The translations under genes and the position numbers were made by a program. DNA of 64,000 nucleotides from Symsagittifera roscoffensis (lineage: Eukaryota; Xenacoelomorpha; Acoela; Convolutidae). The notes beneath the pieces were generated by a model. The model saw only the letters and a list, made by a program, of their open reading frames with translations, had not been told where the DNA came from and did no database searches. The stretch covers positions 45,118,101 to 45,182,100 of the forward strand of contig NC_087063.1 of NCBI RefSeq assembly GCF_963678635.1. The letters run 5' to 3'. Of the stretch, positions 21,389 through 33,247 are shown one piece after another; positions within the stretch are counted from its first letter, which is position 1; the number at the start of each line of letters is the position of its first letter.

Positions 21389-22642
21389 TGTTAGGATAAT
21401 TTTAATTTGTTAATTGACCTGCTTCCCAGCAAATTTTAAACCTAGTAGAAGAAGTTTTAAATCAAGATAATGGCCCTAAAGTTCAGAATAGATGTTTTAT
21501 CTTGAATCACATCCTCAAGGTGAAGATCTGTGAAAAAAGTTAGAAAGCTCTAACAGTGTAATATGATGCCATTTGTGTTCTGCAGTGATTCGGTGTGATG
21601 TGGATAAAAGTGATTTCATGCATTTTGTAAATTCTGTTCGATGGCACTGTACCGTTTTAATGAAAACAACGAGACTCAATGAGGACTTTGACCAGGATGT
21701 CCGGGGACTATGTGACATTCGAACAAAATGGCGCCAAAATGCATGGCAATATCGCAATTTTATGAGAGAAGCCGGGTGAGAAAACTGGCGGCTTCCATGT
21801 ATAAACAGTGCTCATCGTGCAATTTAACGAATTTGTGACGATGTAATTTGTAGTGACAATGTAATTTTTTAAAAATTTGCTCGAAATTAAAGACACGTCG
21901 CGATCTCGAAATTTCGCGAACACTGGAAACCGCAAAAGTCAGACCAGACCGATTTTTGTCAAAAAGTAGCAACATTGACTCTCGGTAGTGAAGAAAAGAC
22001 ATGAGAATTGTATTGAAATTACGATCGAGACTGTCCGAATTGTAACGATTGTTTTTGAACAACCGTTACCGAGCAATTCCTGAGAATTCGGAAGGGTATT
22101 GGGAGGACTTTACCACCCTTCCAGAAGGACGACAAAGCCGCTCTTCGTCCGTATTCCAGAAACCGGAAGGGTGTCGGGAACAAACAGACAAACTGCATTT
22201 TAACAATTTTTAGCTTCCGGATATGTCCTGAATTGAATTAAATAACATAAAAAATCGTTTTTAGATAATGAGAAGCTAGGAGTTGAGGGAAAAAGTTGAT
22301 CAATCTTCGATGGATATGATGATTTTTATCTACTGAACAAAAACAACCGTAATATGATAATAAGTAGTAGCCATGTTACTAGGAGTGATCTCGGGATGGG
22401 GGGATACTGAGACCCAGCCATGAGCTCACTATTTTGCATGTAACTAAATTAATCTGCGCGTTCTGACCGATGGTACAAAAAACGTAATGACTTTGTCGAC
22501 CCGATGTTAAAGGACTACACATAGAACTGGCTTTGGTAGATAGAGACGGTTAAAAGCATATGAAGCTGTGTTTAGACGCTAGCCAGTCGTTTCATAACCT
22601 AGCTTTATTTTCCCCGCAATGTACTTCCGGGCGAATGTTACA
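21389..22642 (+). repeat. LTR-like unit 2 (long type, 1254 bp)
   Basis: Starts TGTTAGGATAATTTT after CCGAAGGGAGAAAGCT and ends TGTTACA. It is nearly identical to unit 3, which suggests recent duplication. Confidence 0.7.
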
Positions 22643-23062
22643 GGAAATGAACGAAAAAGTAACTAAGAAGAAGGGTTCCAACCACAGAATTGTTGTTGTG
22701 CGAGAAAACTCAAATGAGAAACCAAGCAACTAATCTTGCAATTGAAACTGAATGAAAGAGAAACTTTTAGTTGATTTTTGATTTTAAGAATTTGTTGCGT
22801 TTATAATTTTGCCTTGTAATTTTAGTTAGTGTTTTTAGAGACACTCACTATTTATCTAGAGAAGCTAAAGCGAAAAATATTTGAAATATTCTAGCCAACA
22901 TGATTGTTTTTAATCAACTAAGTGGACCGACCGCTTTGTGGTGATATGACGGACTTGAGTAATATCTTGAAGAGGGAGATTATTTCATTGTTCCTTCTAG
23001 CCACCAAGTTTCCTAATTTTAAAAATCAGGACAAAAAACTAAACTTCCGAAGGGAGAAAGCT

Positions 23063-24315
23063 TGTTAGGATAATTTTAATTTGTTAATTGACCTGCTTCC
23101 CAGCAAATTTTAAACCTAGTAGAAGAAGTTTTAAATCAAGATAATGGCCCTAAAGTTCAGAATAGATGTTTTATCTTGAATCACATCCTCAAGGTGAAGA
23201 TCTGTGAAAAACGTTAGAAAGCTCTAACAGTGTAATATGATGCCATTTGTGTTCTGCAGTGATTCGGTGTGATGTGGATAAAAGTGATTTCATGCATTTT
23301 GTAAATTCTGTTCGATGGCACTGTACCGTTTTAATGAAAACAACGAGACTCAATGAGGACTTTGACCAGGATGTCCGGGGACTATGTGACATTCGAACAA
23401 AATGGCGCCAAAATGCATGGCAATATCGCAATTTTATGAGAGAAGCCGGGTGAGAAAACTGGCGGCTTCCATGTATAAACAGTGCTCATCGTGCAATTTA
23501 ACGAATTTGTGACGATGTAATTTGTAGTGTCAATGTAATTTTTTAAAAATTTGCTCGAAATTAAAGACACGTCGCGATCTCGAAATTTCGCGAACACTGG
23601 AAACCGCAAAAGTCAGACCAGACCGATTTTTGTCAAAAAGTAGCAACATTGACTCTCGGTAGTGAAGAAAAGACATGAGGATTGTATTGAAATTACGATC
23701 GAGACTGTCCGAATTGTAACGATTGTTTTTGAACAACCGTTACCGAGCAATTCCTGAGAATTCGGAAGGGTATTGGGAGGACTTTACCACCCTTCCAGAA
23801 GGACGACAAAGCCGCTCTTCGTCCGTATTCCAGAAACCGGAAGGGTGTAGGGAACAAACAGACAAACTGCATTTTAACAATTTTTAGCTTCCGGATATGT
23901 CCTGAATTGAATTAAATAACATAAAAAATCGTTTTTAGATAATGAGAAGCTAGGAGTTGAGGGAAAAAGTTGATCAATCTTCGATGGATATGATGATTTT
24001 TATCTACTGAACAAAAACAACCGTAATATGATAATAAGTAGTAGCCATGTTACTAGGAGTGATCTCGGGATGGGGGATACTGAGACCCAGCCATGAGCTC
24101 ACTATTTTGCATGTAACTAAATTAATCTGCGCGTTCTGACCGATGGTACAAAAAACGTAATGACTTTGTCGACCCGATGTTAAAGGACTACACATAGAAC
24201 TGGCTTTGGTAGATAGAGACGGTTAAAAGCATATGAAGCTGTGTTTAGACGCTAGCCAGTCGTTTCATAACCTAGCTTTATTTTCCCCGCAATGTACTTC
24301 CGGGCGAATGTTACA
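23063..24315 (+). repeat. LTR-like unit 3 (long type, 1253 bp)
   Basis: Same termini as unit 2, with a handful of differences by eye, for example GTGTAGGGAAC for GTGTCGGGAAC near 23850. Confidence 0.7.
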
Positions 24316-24735
24316 GGAAATGAACGAAAAAGTAACTAAGAAGAAGGGTTCCAACCACAGAATTGTTGTTGTGCGAGAAAACTCAAATGAGAAACCAAGC
24401 AACTAATCTTGCAATTGAAACTGAATGAAAGAGAAACTTTTAGTTGATTTTTGATTTTAAGAATTTGTTGCGTTTATAATTTTGCATTGTAATTTTAGTT
24501 AGTGTTTTTAGAGACACTCACTATTTATCTAGAGAAGCTAAAGCAAAAAATATTTGAAATATTCTAGCCAACATGATTGTTTTTAATCAACTAAGTGGAC
24601 CGACCACTTTGTGGTGATATGACGGACTTGAGTAATATCTTGAAGAGGGAGATTATTTCATTGTTCCTTCTAGCCACCAAGTTTCCTAATTTTAAAAATC
24701 AGGACAAAAAACTAAACTTCCGAAGGGAGAAAGCT

Positions 24736-25888
24736 TGTTAGGATAATTTTAATTTGTTAATTGACCTGCTTCCCAGCAAATTTTAAACCTAGTAGAAGAA
24801 GTTTTAAATCAGTATAATGGCACTAAATGTCAGAAAAAACGTTTTAACTTGAATCACATCCTCAAGTTGCAGATAAGTGAAAAAAGTTAAAAGGCTATAA
24901 CACTGTAGTATGATGCCACTTGTTTTCTGCAGTGAGTCGGTGTGATGTGGATAAAAGTGATTTCATGCGTTTTGTAAATTCTGTTCGATAGCATTGTACC
25001 ATTTTGAGGAAAACCACGAGACTCAATGAGGAAATTGACCGGGCTGTCCGGAGAAAATGTGACATTCGACCACAATGGCGCCAAATGCATGTCAATACCG
25101 AAAATTTAAAAGTGCACCCGAGTGAGAAAACTGGCAGTTTCGATAGATTAACAGTGCTAATCGTGCAATTTGACGAGTTGGGAGAAGTTAATTTGTAGTG
25201 ACGATGTAAATTTTTAAAAATTCGTTCGAAAGTAAAGAAACGTCGCGACCTTGAAATTTCGCGATCAATGAAAATTGCGAAAATCAGAAAAGCGATTTTC
25301 GCTAAGACAAGCAAGACGTACGAGAAATTTTTAGCAAACGGCAGAATTATATTTGACGACATTGACGGAAGAGCATTGTGAATTGTATCGATTGTAGCTA
25401 TACAATCGTTATCGAGCAATTTCCGAGAGTTCGGAGGGGTAACGGGAGGAGTTTACTACCCTCCCAGAAGGACGACAAGACCTTAAATTAAACAACATAA
25501 AAAATCGTTTTCAGATAATGAGAAGCTAGGAGTTGAGGGGAAAAGTTGATCCATCTCCGATGGATATGATGATTTTTATCTACTGAACAAACACAATCGT
25601 AATATGATAATAAGTAGTAGCCATGTTACTAGGAGTGATTTCGGGATGGGGGATACTGAGAGCCAGCCATGAGCTCACTACTTTGCATGTAACTAAGTTA
25701 ATCTGCGCGTTCTGGCCGATAGGCCAAAAACAGTAATGACTTTGTCGACCCGATGTTAAAGAACCACACATAGAACTGGCTTTGTTAGAGACGGTTAAAA
25801 GCATATGAAGCTGTGTTTAGACGCTAGCCTGTCGTTTCATAACCTAGCTTTATTTTCCCCCGCAATGTACTTCCGGGCGAATGTTATA
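24736..25888 (+). repeat. LTR-like unit 4 (short type, 1153 bp)
   Basis: Its left half starts like units 2-3 (TGTTAGGATAATTTT) but then diverges towards the unit 5-6 type. It lacks about 100 bp after ACGACAAGACC. It ends TGTTATA instead of TGTTACA. It looks like a junction between the two subtypes. Confidence 0.7.
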
Positions 25889-26311
25889 GGAAATGAACGA
25901 AAAAGTAACTAAGAAGAAAGGACCCAAACAGAGAATTGTTTTTGTGCGAGAAAACTCAAGTGAGAATCAAGCAACTCATCTTGCAATTCAAACTGAATGA
26001 AAGAGAAACTTTTAGTTGATTTTTGATTTTAAGAACTTGTTGCCTTTAAAATTTTGCATTGTAATTTTAGTTAGTGTCTTTAGAGACACTTACTATTTAT
26101 CTCGAGAGGCTAAAGCGAAAATTATTTGAAATATTCTAACCAGCATGATTGTTTTTAATCAACTAAGAGGACCGACCAGTTTGTGGTGATATGACTGACT
26201 TGAGTAATATCTTGAGGAGGGAGATTATTCCATCGTTCCTTTTAGCCACCAAGTTTCCTAATTTTAGTATTCTGGACCAATAAGAACTAAATTTCCGAAG
26301 GGAGGAAGCAT

Positions 26312-27457
26312 TGTAGGATAATTTTAACTGGTTGGTTGGCCTGCGTCCCAACACCTTTTAAGCCTAGTAGAAGAAGTTTTCAATCAATATAACGGCACTA
26401 AAAGTCGGAAAAAATGTTTTAACTTGAATCACATTCTCAAGGTGCAGATAAGTGAAAAAAAGTTAGAAGGCTATAACAGTGTAGTATGATGCCATTTGTA
26501 TTCTGCAGTGAGTCGGTGTGATGTGGATAAAAGTAATTTCATGCATTTTGTAAATTCTGTTCGATAGCATTGTACCATTTTAAGAAAACCACGAGACTCA
26601 ATGAGGAAATTGACCGGGCTGTCCGGGGAGGATATGACATTCGACCAGAATGGCGCCAAATAGATGTCAACAACAAAATTTTAAAAGAGCACCCGAGTGA
26701 GAAAACTGGCAGTTTTGATAGATTAACAGTGCTAATCGCTTTGACGAATTCGGAGAAGTTAATTTGTAGCGACGATGTAAATTTTCAAAAATTCGTTCGA
26801 AATTAAAGACACGTCGCGACTTTGAAATTTCGCGAACAATGGAAATCGCGAAAATCAGAAAAACAAATTTCGCTAAGTCAAGCAAGACGTACGAGAAATT
26901 TTAGCAAACGGCAGAATTATATTTGACGACCTTTACGGAAGAGCATTGTGAATTGTATCAATTGTAGCTATACAATCGTTATCGAGCAATTTCCGAGAAT
27001 TCGGAGGGGTAACGGGAGGAGTTTACTACCCTCCCAGAAGGACGACAAGACCTTAAATTAAACAACATAAAAATCGTTTTCAGATAATGAGAAGCTAGGA
27101 GTTGAGGGGAAAAGTTGATCCATCTCCGATGGATATGATGATTTTTATCTACTGAACAAAAACAATCGTAATATGATAATAAGTAGTAGCCATGTTACTA
27201 GGAGTGATTTCGGGATGGGGGATACTGAGAGCCAGCCATGAGCTCACTACTTTGCATGTAACTAAGTTAATCTGCGCGTTCTGGCCGATAGGCCAAAAAC
27301 AGAAATGACTTTGTCGACCCGATGTTAAAGAACCACACATAGAACTGGCTTTGTTAGAGACGGTTAAAAGCATATGAAGCTGTGTTTAGACGCTAGCCTG
27401 TCGTTTCATAACCTAGCTTTATTTTCCCCCGCAATGTACTTCCGGGCGAATGTTATA
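26312..27457 (+). repeat. LTR-like unit 5 (short type, 1146 bp)
   Basis: Starts TGTAGGATAATTTTAACTGG after GGGAGGAAGCAT and ends TGTTATA. It is almost identical to unit 6 over most of its length. Confidence 0.7.
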
Positions 27458-27880
27458 GGAAATGAACGAAAAAGTAACTAAGAAGAAAGGACCCAAACAG
27501 AGAATTATTTTTGTGCGAGAAAACTCAAGTGAGAATCAAGCAACTCATCTTGCAATTGAAACTGAATGAAAGAGAAACTTTTAATTGATTTTTGATTTTA
27601 AGAACTTGTTGCCTTTAAAATTTTGCATTGTAATTTTAGTTAGTGTCTTTAGAGACACTTACTATTTATCTCGAGAGGCTAAAGCGAAAATTATTTGAAA
27701 TATTCTAACCAGCATGATTGTTTTTAATCAACTAAGAGGACCGACCAGTTTGTGGTGATATGACTGACTTGAGTAATATCTTGAGGAGGGAGATTATTCC
27801 ATCGTTCCTTTTAGCCACCAAGTTTCCTAATTTTAGTATTCTGGACCATTAAGAACTAAATTTCCGAAGGGAGGAAGCAT

Positions 27881-29031
27881 TGTAGGATAATTTTAACTGG
27901 TTGGTTGGCCTGCGTCCCAACACCTTTTAAGCCTAGTAGAAGAAGTTTTCAATCAATATAACGGCACTAAAAGTCGGAAAAAATGTTTTAACTTGAATCA
28001 CATTCTCAAGGTGCAGATAAGTGAAAAAAAAGTTAGAAGGCTATAACAGTGTAGTATGATGCCATTTGTATTCTGCAGTGAGTCGGTGTGATGTGGATAA
28101 AAGTAATTTCATGCATTTTGTAAATTCTGTTCGATAGCATTGTACCATTTTAAGAAAACCACGAGACTCAATGAGGAAATTGACCGGGCTGTCCGGGGAG
28201 GATGTGACATTCGACCAGAATGGCGCCAAATAGATGTCAACAACAAAATTTTAAAAGAGCACCCGAGTGAGAAAACTGGCAGTTTTGATAGATTAACAGT
28301 GCTAATCGCTTTGACGAATTCGGAGAAGTTAATTTGTAGCGACGATGTAAATTTTCAAAAATTCGTTCGAAATTAAAGACACGTCGCGACTTTGAAATTT
28401 CGCGAACAATGGAAATCGCGAAAATCAGAAAAACAAATTTCGCTAAGTCAAGCAAGACGTACGAGAAATTTTAGCAAACGGCAGAATTATATTTGACGAC
28501 CTTTACGGAAGAGCATTGTGAATTGTATCAATTGTAGCTATACAATCGTTATCGAGCAATTCCCAGGAATTCGGAGGGGTAACGGGAGGAGTTTACTACC
28601 CTCCCAGAAAGACGACAAGACCTTAAATTCAACAACATAAAAAATCGTTTTCAGATAATGAGAAGCTAGGAGTTGAGGGAAAAAGTTGATCCATCTCCGA
28701 TGGATATGATGATTTTTATCTACTGAAAAAAAAACAAAAGTATTATGATAATAAGTAGTAGTACTATTTTTAGGAGTGAACTCGTGGTCTGGGGATACTG
28801 AGACCCAGCCCTGAGCTCACTTTTTTGAATGTAAATAAGTTTAATTACGGAATCTGGCCGATAGCCCAACATAGTAATGACTTCTTCGACTCGATGTTAA
28901 GGAAACACACATAGAACCGGCTTTGGTAGAGAAGATTAAAAGTATGTGAAGCTGTGTTTAGACGCTAGCCAGTCGTTTTGAACCTTGTTTTCTTCTTTTT
29001 TTTCGGCAGGTACTTCCGGGCGAATGTTACA
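27881..29031 (+). repeat. LTR-like unit 6 (short type, terminal, 1151 bp)
   Basis: Starts TGTAGGATAATTTT. Its last 300 bp diverge from unit 5 (for example GTCTGGGGATACTGAGACCC, and TTCGGCAGG before the end). It ends TGTTACA at 29031, where the element stops. The divergent 3' end fits the oldest, outermost unit. Confidence 0.7.
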
Positions 29032-29099
29032 ACAATTTGCGATAGATATTATTCGGTTTTTTTTAGAATCCTATTGGAAAAATAGTTTTGCCCAACAAG

Positions 29100-30249
29100 A
29101 GCAGTTCTCTAGTCCCTGTTGGTTGTAGCTGAATTCTTGAACTTGAGTTGTTTTTTTTTTAAATTGTAAATTAATTTTTTGTTGAGAGTTTCATAATAAA
29201 TATGTACATCAAATAAAATTATATTTATCGAAAACAACTCATCGAGTTGGAAACCTAATTGTTGACACAAGAAACACCTTGTAAATTTTTAAGAGCTCGT
29301 CTAGATAGTTTCTGAACTGTTTCTGTAAATTTTTTGTTCAAACTGATACTCAGTGTCCTGACACTGAGTGTCACTTTTACTGGACACCGGGTATCCTGGT
29401 TTGTTGCTGAAGTCTAACATATCCTTGGTAGTTTTTATCAGAAGGAGCAATTTGTATTTCGTATCTTCCATAGTTCCCATGACACAAATGTTTGCAAGTT
29501 GATTTTCCCTGACGTCAATGATTTTGAATATGCACCATGAATAACGGCAACAACATACTTAAGTCTTGCAATGTTCGTTGATACAAAAACGGCACGCCAA
29601 TTGTTAATCTGTAATATGTTTCTTGAAGTATTGTAGCGAGGGACAACTGAAAATTAGGTGTTCGAATGTTTCGCATTCTGAATTACAAAAGAAACATTCG
29701 AGGGCATTCTCAAGAAATGAAAAACCACCACTTTTTTCAATCTTTACAAACAGCGTATCTAAATTTATTTAAAAAATTTTTTTTTCCCTTTCATAAAGCA
29801 TTGAATTTTTCCAAACTTTGCCTGTACATTTAATCAATTCTTCTTCTGAACAGAGATAACGGTTTGCAGCAAAACACAATCGAAAAATTGCAGCTCGAGG
29901 AAAACAACAGTTTTGAAAGCAGAAATAAAAAACGTTTCTTGATTTTGTCTGCAGGTTATAATTTGTAACGTTTGAAAATATTGCAAACTCACTCGAACTT
30001 ATTTCAATAGAGCTGTTCGTATTTCTCAACAAAATTTTGATTTCTTTCGGGAAAATAAATTCTGCTGGTAACATACTATTTTGATTTGACATATCGGAAG
30101 CAAAGAAATTGACTATTTTCAGACTGAAAACTTTTCTGACTGATTGTGTTGTAGGCATGGTAAGCCTACCCCACCATCTATAATTGGGTGATATAAAAAT
30201 TCTTTCCTAATGTCGAGTCTGCTTGATTTTTTCAATTCTGCTTTTAAGA
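29100..30249 (-). mobile_element. LINE copy 0: 3'-end fragment
   Basis: Minus-strand LINE tail. The poly-A end is seen as poly-T near 29150-29161, followed to the right by 3' UTR (SHARED with 30660-30960 and 38040-38300) and the end of ORF2. The latter has a Cys-rich segment encoded near 29640-29700 and an open frame at 29769-30158 (MPTTQSVRKVFSLKIVNF). Homology stops at TGCTTTTAA (30249), where it joins sequence normally upstream of the Spen-like exon 3b (GATTTTCATGACTAGAATCC). The fragment lacks endonuclease and RT catalytic domains. Confidence 0.8.
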
Positions 30250-30490
30250 TTTTCATGACTAGAATCCGAAGATTAAATTCCAATTACGAGTTTATTTTAG
30301 CCGTGGTACCACGTGTCTTTTTCAAGTTATAATTTTGGATTCAGCTTTATTTTCCATCAGACAGTACAATTAAGTCATCCTTATCGTTACCGAAAGGTTT
30401 GGTTTTTGCTGCCCTTTACGCTTTACATCTGTCGCATTATGCAGTGTGTCACAACTGGGGTCAAAAACCAATTTGTATGTAATCGTTTAG

Positions 30491-30624
30491 CATGTACCGC
30501 GGAGGGATGGCAGCACCGCCTCAAAGAGGCTAGCCCCCTAGGAATTTGGTGTTATGGAACCTGATTTGGATTATAGACCTCCTAGACAACGATCGCCGCC
30601 ATCTCCTGGACCTGGCTACGTCCC
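30491..30624 (+). pseudogene. Spen-like exon 3b, truncated copy
   Basis: Begins after an AATCGTTTAG acceptor with C-ATG-TAC (MYRGGMAAPPQRG), then the in-frame TAG at 30531 found in all copies. A one-base shift follows relative to the other copies before MEPDLDYRPPRQR. The exon is cut off after PGPGY at about 30624 and fused to CCTTAGGGGATCAGGGCGCA, which in the next block lies downstream at 37999. It cannot be a functional exon. Confidence 0.8.
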
Positions 30625-31124
30625 TTAGGGGATCAGGGCGCACGTTGTTCCTTAATTCTTGAACCTGGTTTATTTTTTTTTAATTGTAAATTAATTTTTT
30701 TAGTTGAGAGTTTCATAATAAATATGTACATCAATAAAATTGTATTTATCGAAAACAACTCATCGAGTTGGAAACCTAATTTTTGAGACAATAAACACCT
30801 TGTAAATTGTTAAGAGCTCGTCTAGATAGTTTCTGAACTGTTTCTGGACATTTTTTGTTCAAACTGATGCTCAGTGTCCTGATACTGAGTGTCACTTTTA
30901 CTGGACACCGGGTATCCTGGTTTGTTGCTGAAGTCTAACATATCCTTCGTAGTTTTTATCAGAAGGAGCAATTTGTATTTCGTATCTTCCATAGTTCCCA
31001 TGACACAAATGTTTGCAAGTTGATTTTCCCTGACGTCAATGATTTCGAATATGCACCACGAATAACCGCAACAACATACTTAAGTCTTGCAATTTTCGTT
31101 GATACAAAAGCGGCACGCCAATTG

Positions 31125-31674
31125 TTAATCTGTAATATGTTTCTTGAAGTATTGTAGCGAGGGACTACTGAAAATTATGTGTTCGAATGTTTCGCATTCT
31201 GAATTACAAAAGAAACATTCGAGGGCATTCTCAAGAAATGAAAAACCACCGCTTTTTTCAATGTTTAAAAACAGCGTATCCAAATTTATAAAAAAAAATT
31301 TTTCCCTTACATAAAGCATTGAATTTATCAAACTTTGCCTGTACATTTAATCACTTCTTCTTCTGAACAGAGATAACGGTTTGCAGCAAAACACAAGCGG
31401 GAATGTGCAGCTCGAGGAAAACAACAGTTTTGAAAGCAGAAAAAAAAACGTTTCTTGATTTTGTCTGCAGGTTATAATTTGTAACGTTTGAAAATATTGC
31501 AAGCTCACTCGAACGTATTTCAATAGAGCTGTTCGTATTTCTCAACAAAGTTTTGATTTCTTTCGGGAAAATAAATTCTGCTGGTAACATACTATTTTGA
31601 TCTGACATATCGTAAGCAAAGAAATCGACTATTTTCAGACTGAAAAGTTTTCTGAATGATTGAGTTGTAGGCAT
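31125..31674 (-). pseudogene. LINE ORF2 C-terminal region with Cys cluster
   Basis: Two frames, 31674-31351 and 31346-31125, are separated by a stop. The second holds CFFCNSECETFEHIIF, a CxxC...C...H arrangement like the zinc-binding C-terminus of many LINE ORF2 proteins, which is thought to help bind template RNA. The same segment recurs at 29640-29760. Family function is from knowledge of LINEs; activity is excluded here by the breaks. Confidence 0.65.
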
Positions 31675-31739
31675 GGTAAGCCTACCCCACCATCTATAAT
31701 TGGGTGATATAAAACTTCTTTCCTAACGTCGAGTCTGCT

Positions 31740-33163
31740 TTATTTTTGCAATTCTGCTTTTAATAATTCTTGGCATTTACTAACAGTATCCAAGTTAGCT
31801 GTAGTATGACGAGCCAAATGAAAAAACTTAGGGAGAAAATAAACTGACAGTGTTAATGACTTGGCCTTCAAAGATTTAATTAGTGAAATTAACCCTCGAT
31901 GTTTTTGAATTTGAGAACTCAACAATAGTTCAATATTTTTATCTCTTTGGGAAGTGTACAACAAGACACCCAGTATATTTGTTTCCTTGACTGTTTTAAA
32001 GGGTGAGAAATCAGTTATAGAAAGCACTTCACTTTTACTTATGTTAATCATCATATGAGTTTGTTTGCAAAATCTATCGATTAAGCGAAAAAACCTGTCA
32101 TTACATCGGATTTTGATATGGCAAGTTATGTCGTCTGCATATGAAACTAGTTTGGGGGGGGGGGGCAGAATAACGCGAAACCTTCAATTTCTTCTCCAGG
32201 TTCAGTTGCTTGAACAAGGGGTTCGATAAAAACTATGAACAAAAATGCGGAAAGAGGGCAACCTTGTCCCACACCGCAATGAAATTTGAAGCTGGCTGAT
32301 AAAAAATAATTTATCTCAATTACTGCTTTTGAGTTTAAATACAGAGTTTCAATAGCTCTAGCGGAAAACTCATCAAGGTTTAACCCTTTCAAAATTTTGA
32401 TGAGAAGTGATCTGTCAACTCTGTCAAATGCTTTAGAAAAGTCTAACTTTACAGCACATGAACCTTGGTTAGCCAATCGTTCTGGCGTAATAGCTTTTTT
32501 CAACTTTCCTATTGCTGTGTGCAGATTCTTCCAGGCAAATACGCGTGATGATGGTTTTTAAAACTTTGCAAAGTTTTTTTTTCATTTTATTGCAGACTAC
32601 ATTGGCAAAACTTTTCGCTTCAGTATTCATGAGATTGATCGTGCAAAAATGTTGTACCGCTATGGCATTTTCAGATTTCGGGAGCAGTTTGATTTTTGCT
32701 AAATAAAAACTGTTTGAGTGTTTCCACCATGAACAAAATGATCGAAAATTTAGCTAAAATTGAACAAAAACTCATTTATGGAAGTATTATATAGCCGAGA
32801 TGTAAGGCCATCTGGTCCAGGCGAGCTTTTCAAATTCAGTCTGTTTATAGCCAAGTGAGTTTCATCTTCTGTAAAGTAATTATAGCCATCATACTCATTT
32901 TTTTCGAGTTTATTTTTTGATAAAAACTTCATTAGTAGTTGATCGGAGGCTGTTGTAAAACTATTTGAAAAAAGATTTGAAAAAATCTTTGAGGTCCATT
33001 GACTACAAAATTTGGGCACACCCTCAAATGTATAGCTGAGAATTTTCTGAATTTTTCGAAAATCTGAAAAACCTTTTTCCTTGGAAACTTTCTGAAGATG
33101 TTCTAGCACCAAATGATAGTTTGCAATCAAACTCGGGTTCGGATTTTCCCGCTGTGAATGCAA
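31740..33163 (-). pseudogene. LINE reverse transcriptase, with poly-G expansion
   Basis: The N-terminal RT part is open at 33163-32750 (LKSSPGPDGLTSRLY). Motifs follow in 32503-32147: KLDFSKAFDRVDRSLL (first catalytic Asp) and GVGQGCPLSAFLF. SYADDITC is encoded near 32115-32145. Between these last two, the G-run at 32154-32165 (12 G) replaces the four G of the sister copies and shifts the frame. The thumb is open at 32054-31740 (MMINISKSEVLSITDF). Catalytic residues are all present, so inactivation is by frameshifts and stops. Confidence 0.85.
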
Positions 33164-33247
33164 ACTCTGAGATTATTTTCGTGATACTTCAATATATTAA
33201 GTTCTTTCTGATCTACACGCTTTTTGTTCTTTTGAATGATTGGTGAT

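Larger units (their letters stand above)
16284..29031 (+). mobile_element. Second LTR-element family, plus-strand copy with tandem LTR array
   Basis: Coding remnants in order: protease region (16284-16903), linker (17152-17529), RT (17623-18130) and an unusual C-terminal domain (18160-19267). They are followed by internal 3' sequence, a purine-rich tract and six LTR-like units ending at 29031. Base composition is visibly more GC-rich than flanking DNA up to 19.3 kb. The left end abuts gypsy-like copy 3 near 16.2 kb with no visible LTR, so the 5' part is missing. The last coding domain and the LTR terminus recur in the minus-strand element at 52-64 kb. Confidence 0.75.
19268..29031 (+). repeat. 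Tandem array: six LTR-like units with short internal spacers
   Basis: Each period contains about 420 bp matching the internal 3' end (AAATGAACGAAAAAGTAAC onward; first instance 19354), a purine tract CCGAAGGGAGRAAGC, and an LTR-like unit of TG..GGGCGAATGTTACA. Unit ends lie at 20968, 22642, 24315, 25888, 27457 and 29031, giving periods of 1674, 1673, 1573, 1569 and 1574 bp. After each unit the sequence goes straight to GGAAATGAACG, with no primer-binding site visible. Units 2 and 3 are nearly identical, as are 5 and 6. The final unit is followed by unrelated sequence at 29032. Confidence 0.9.
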
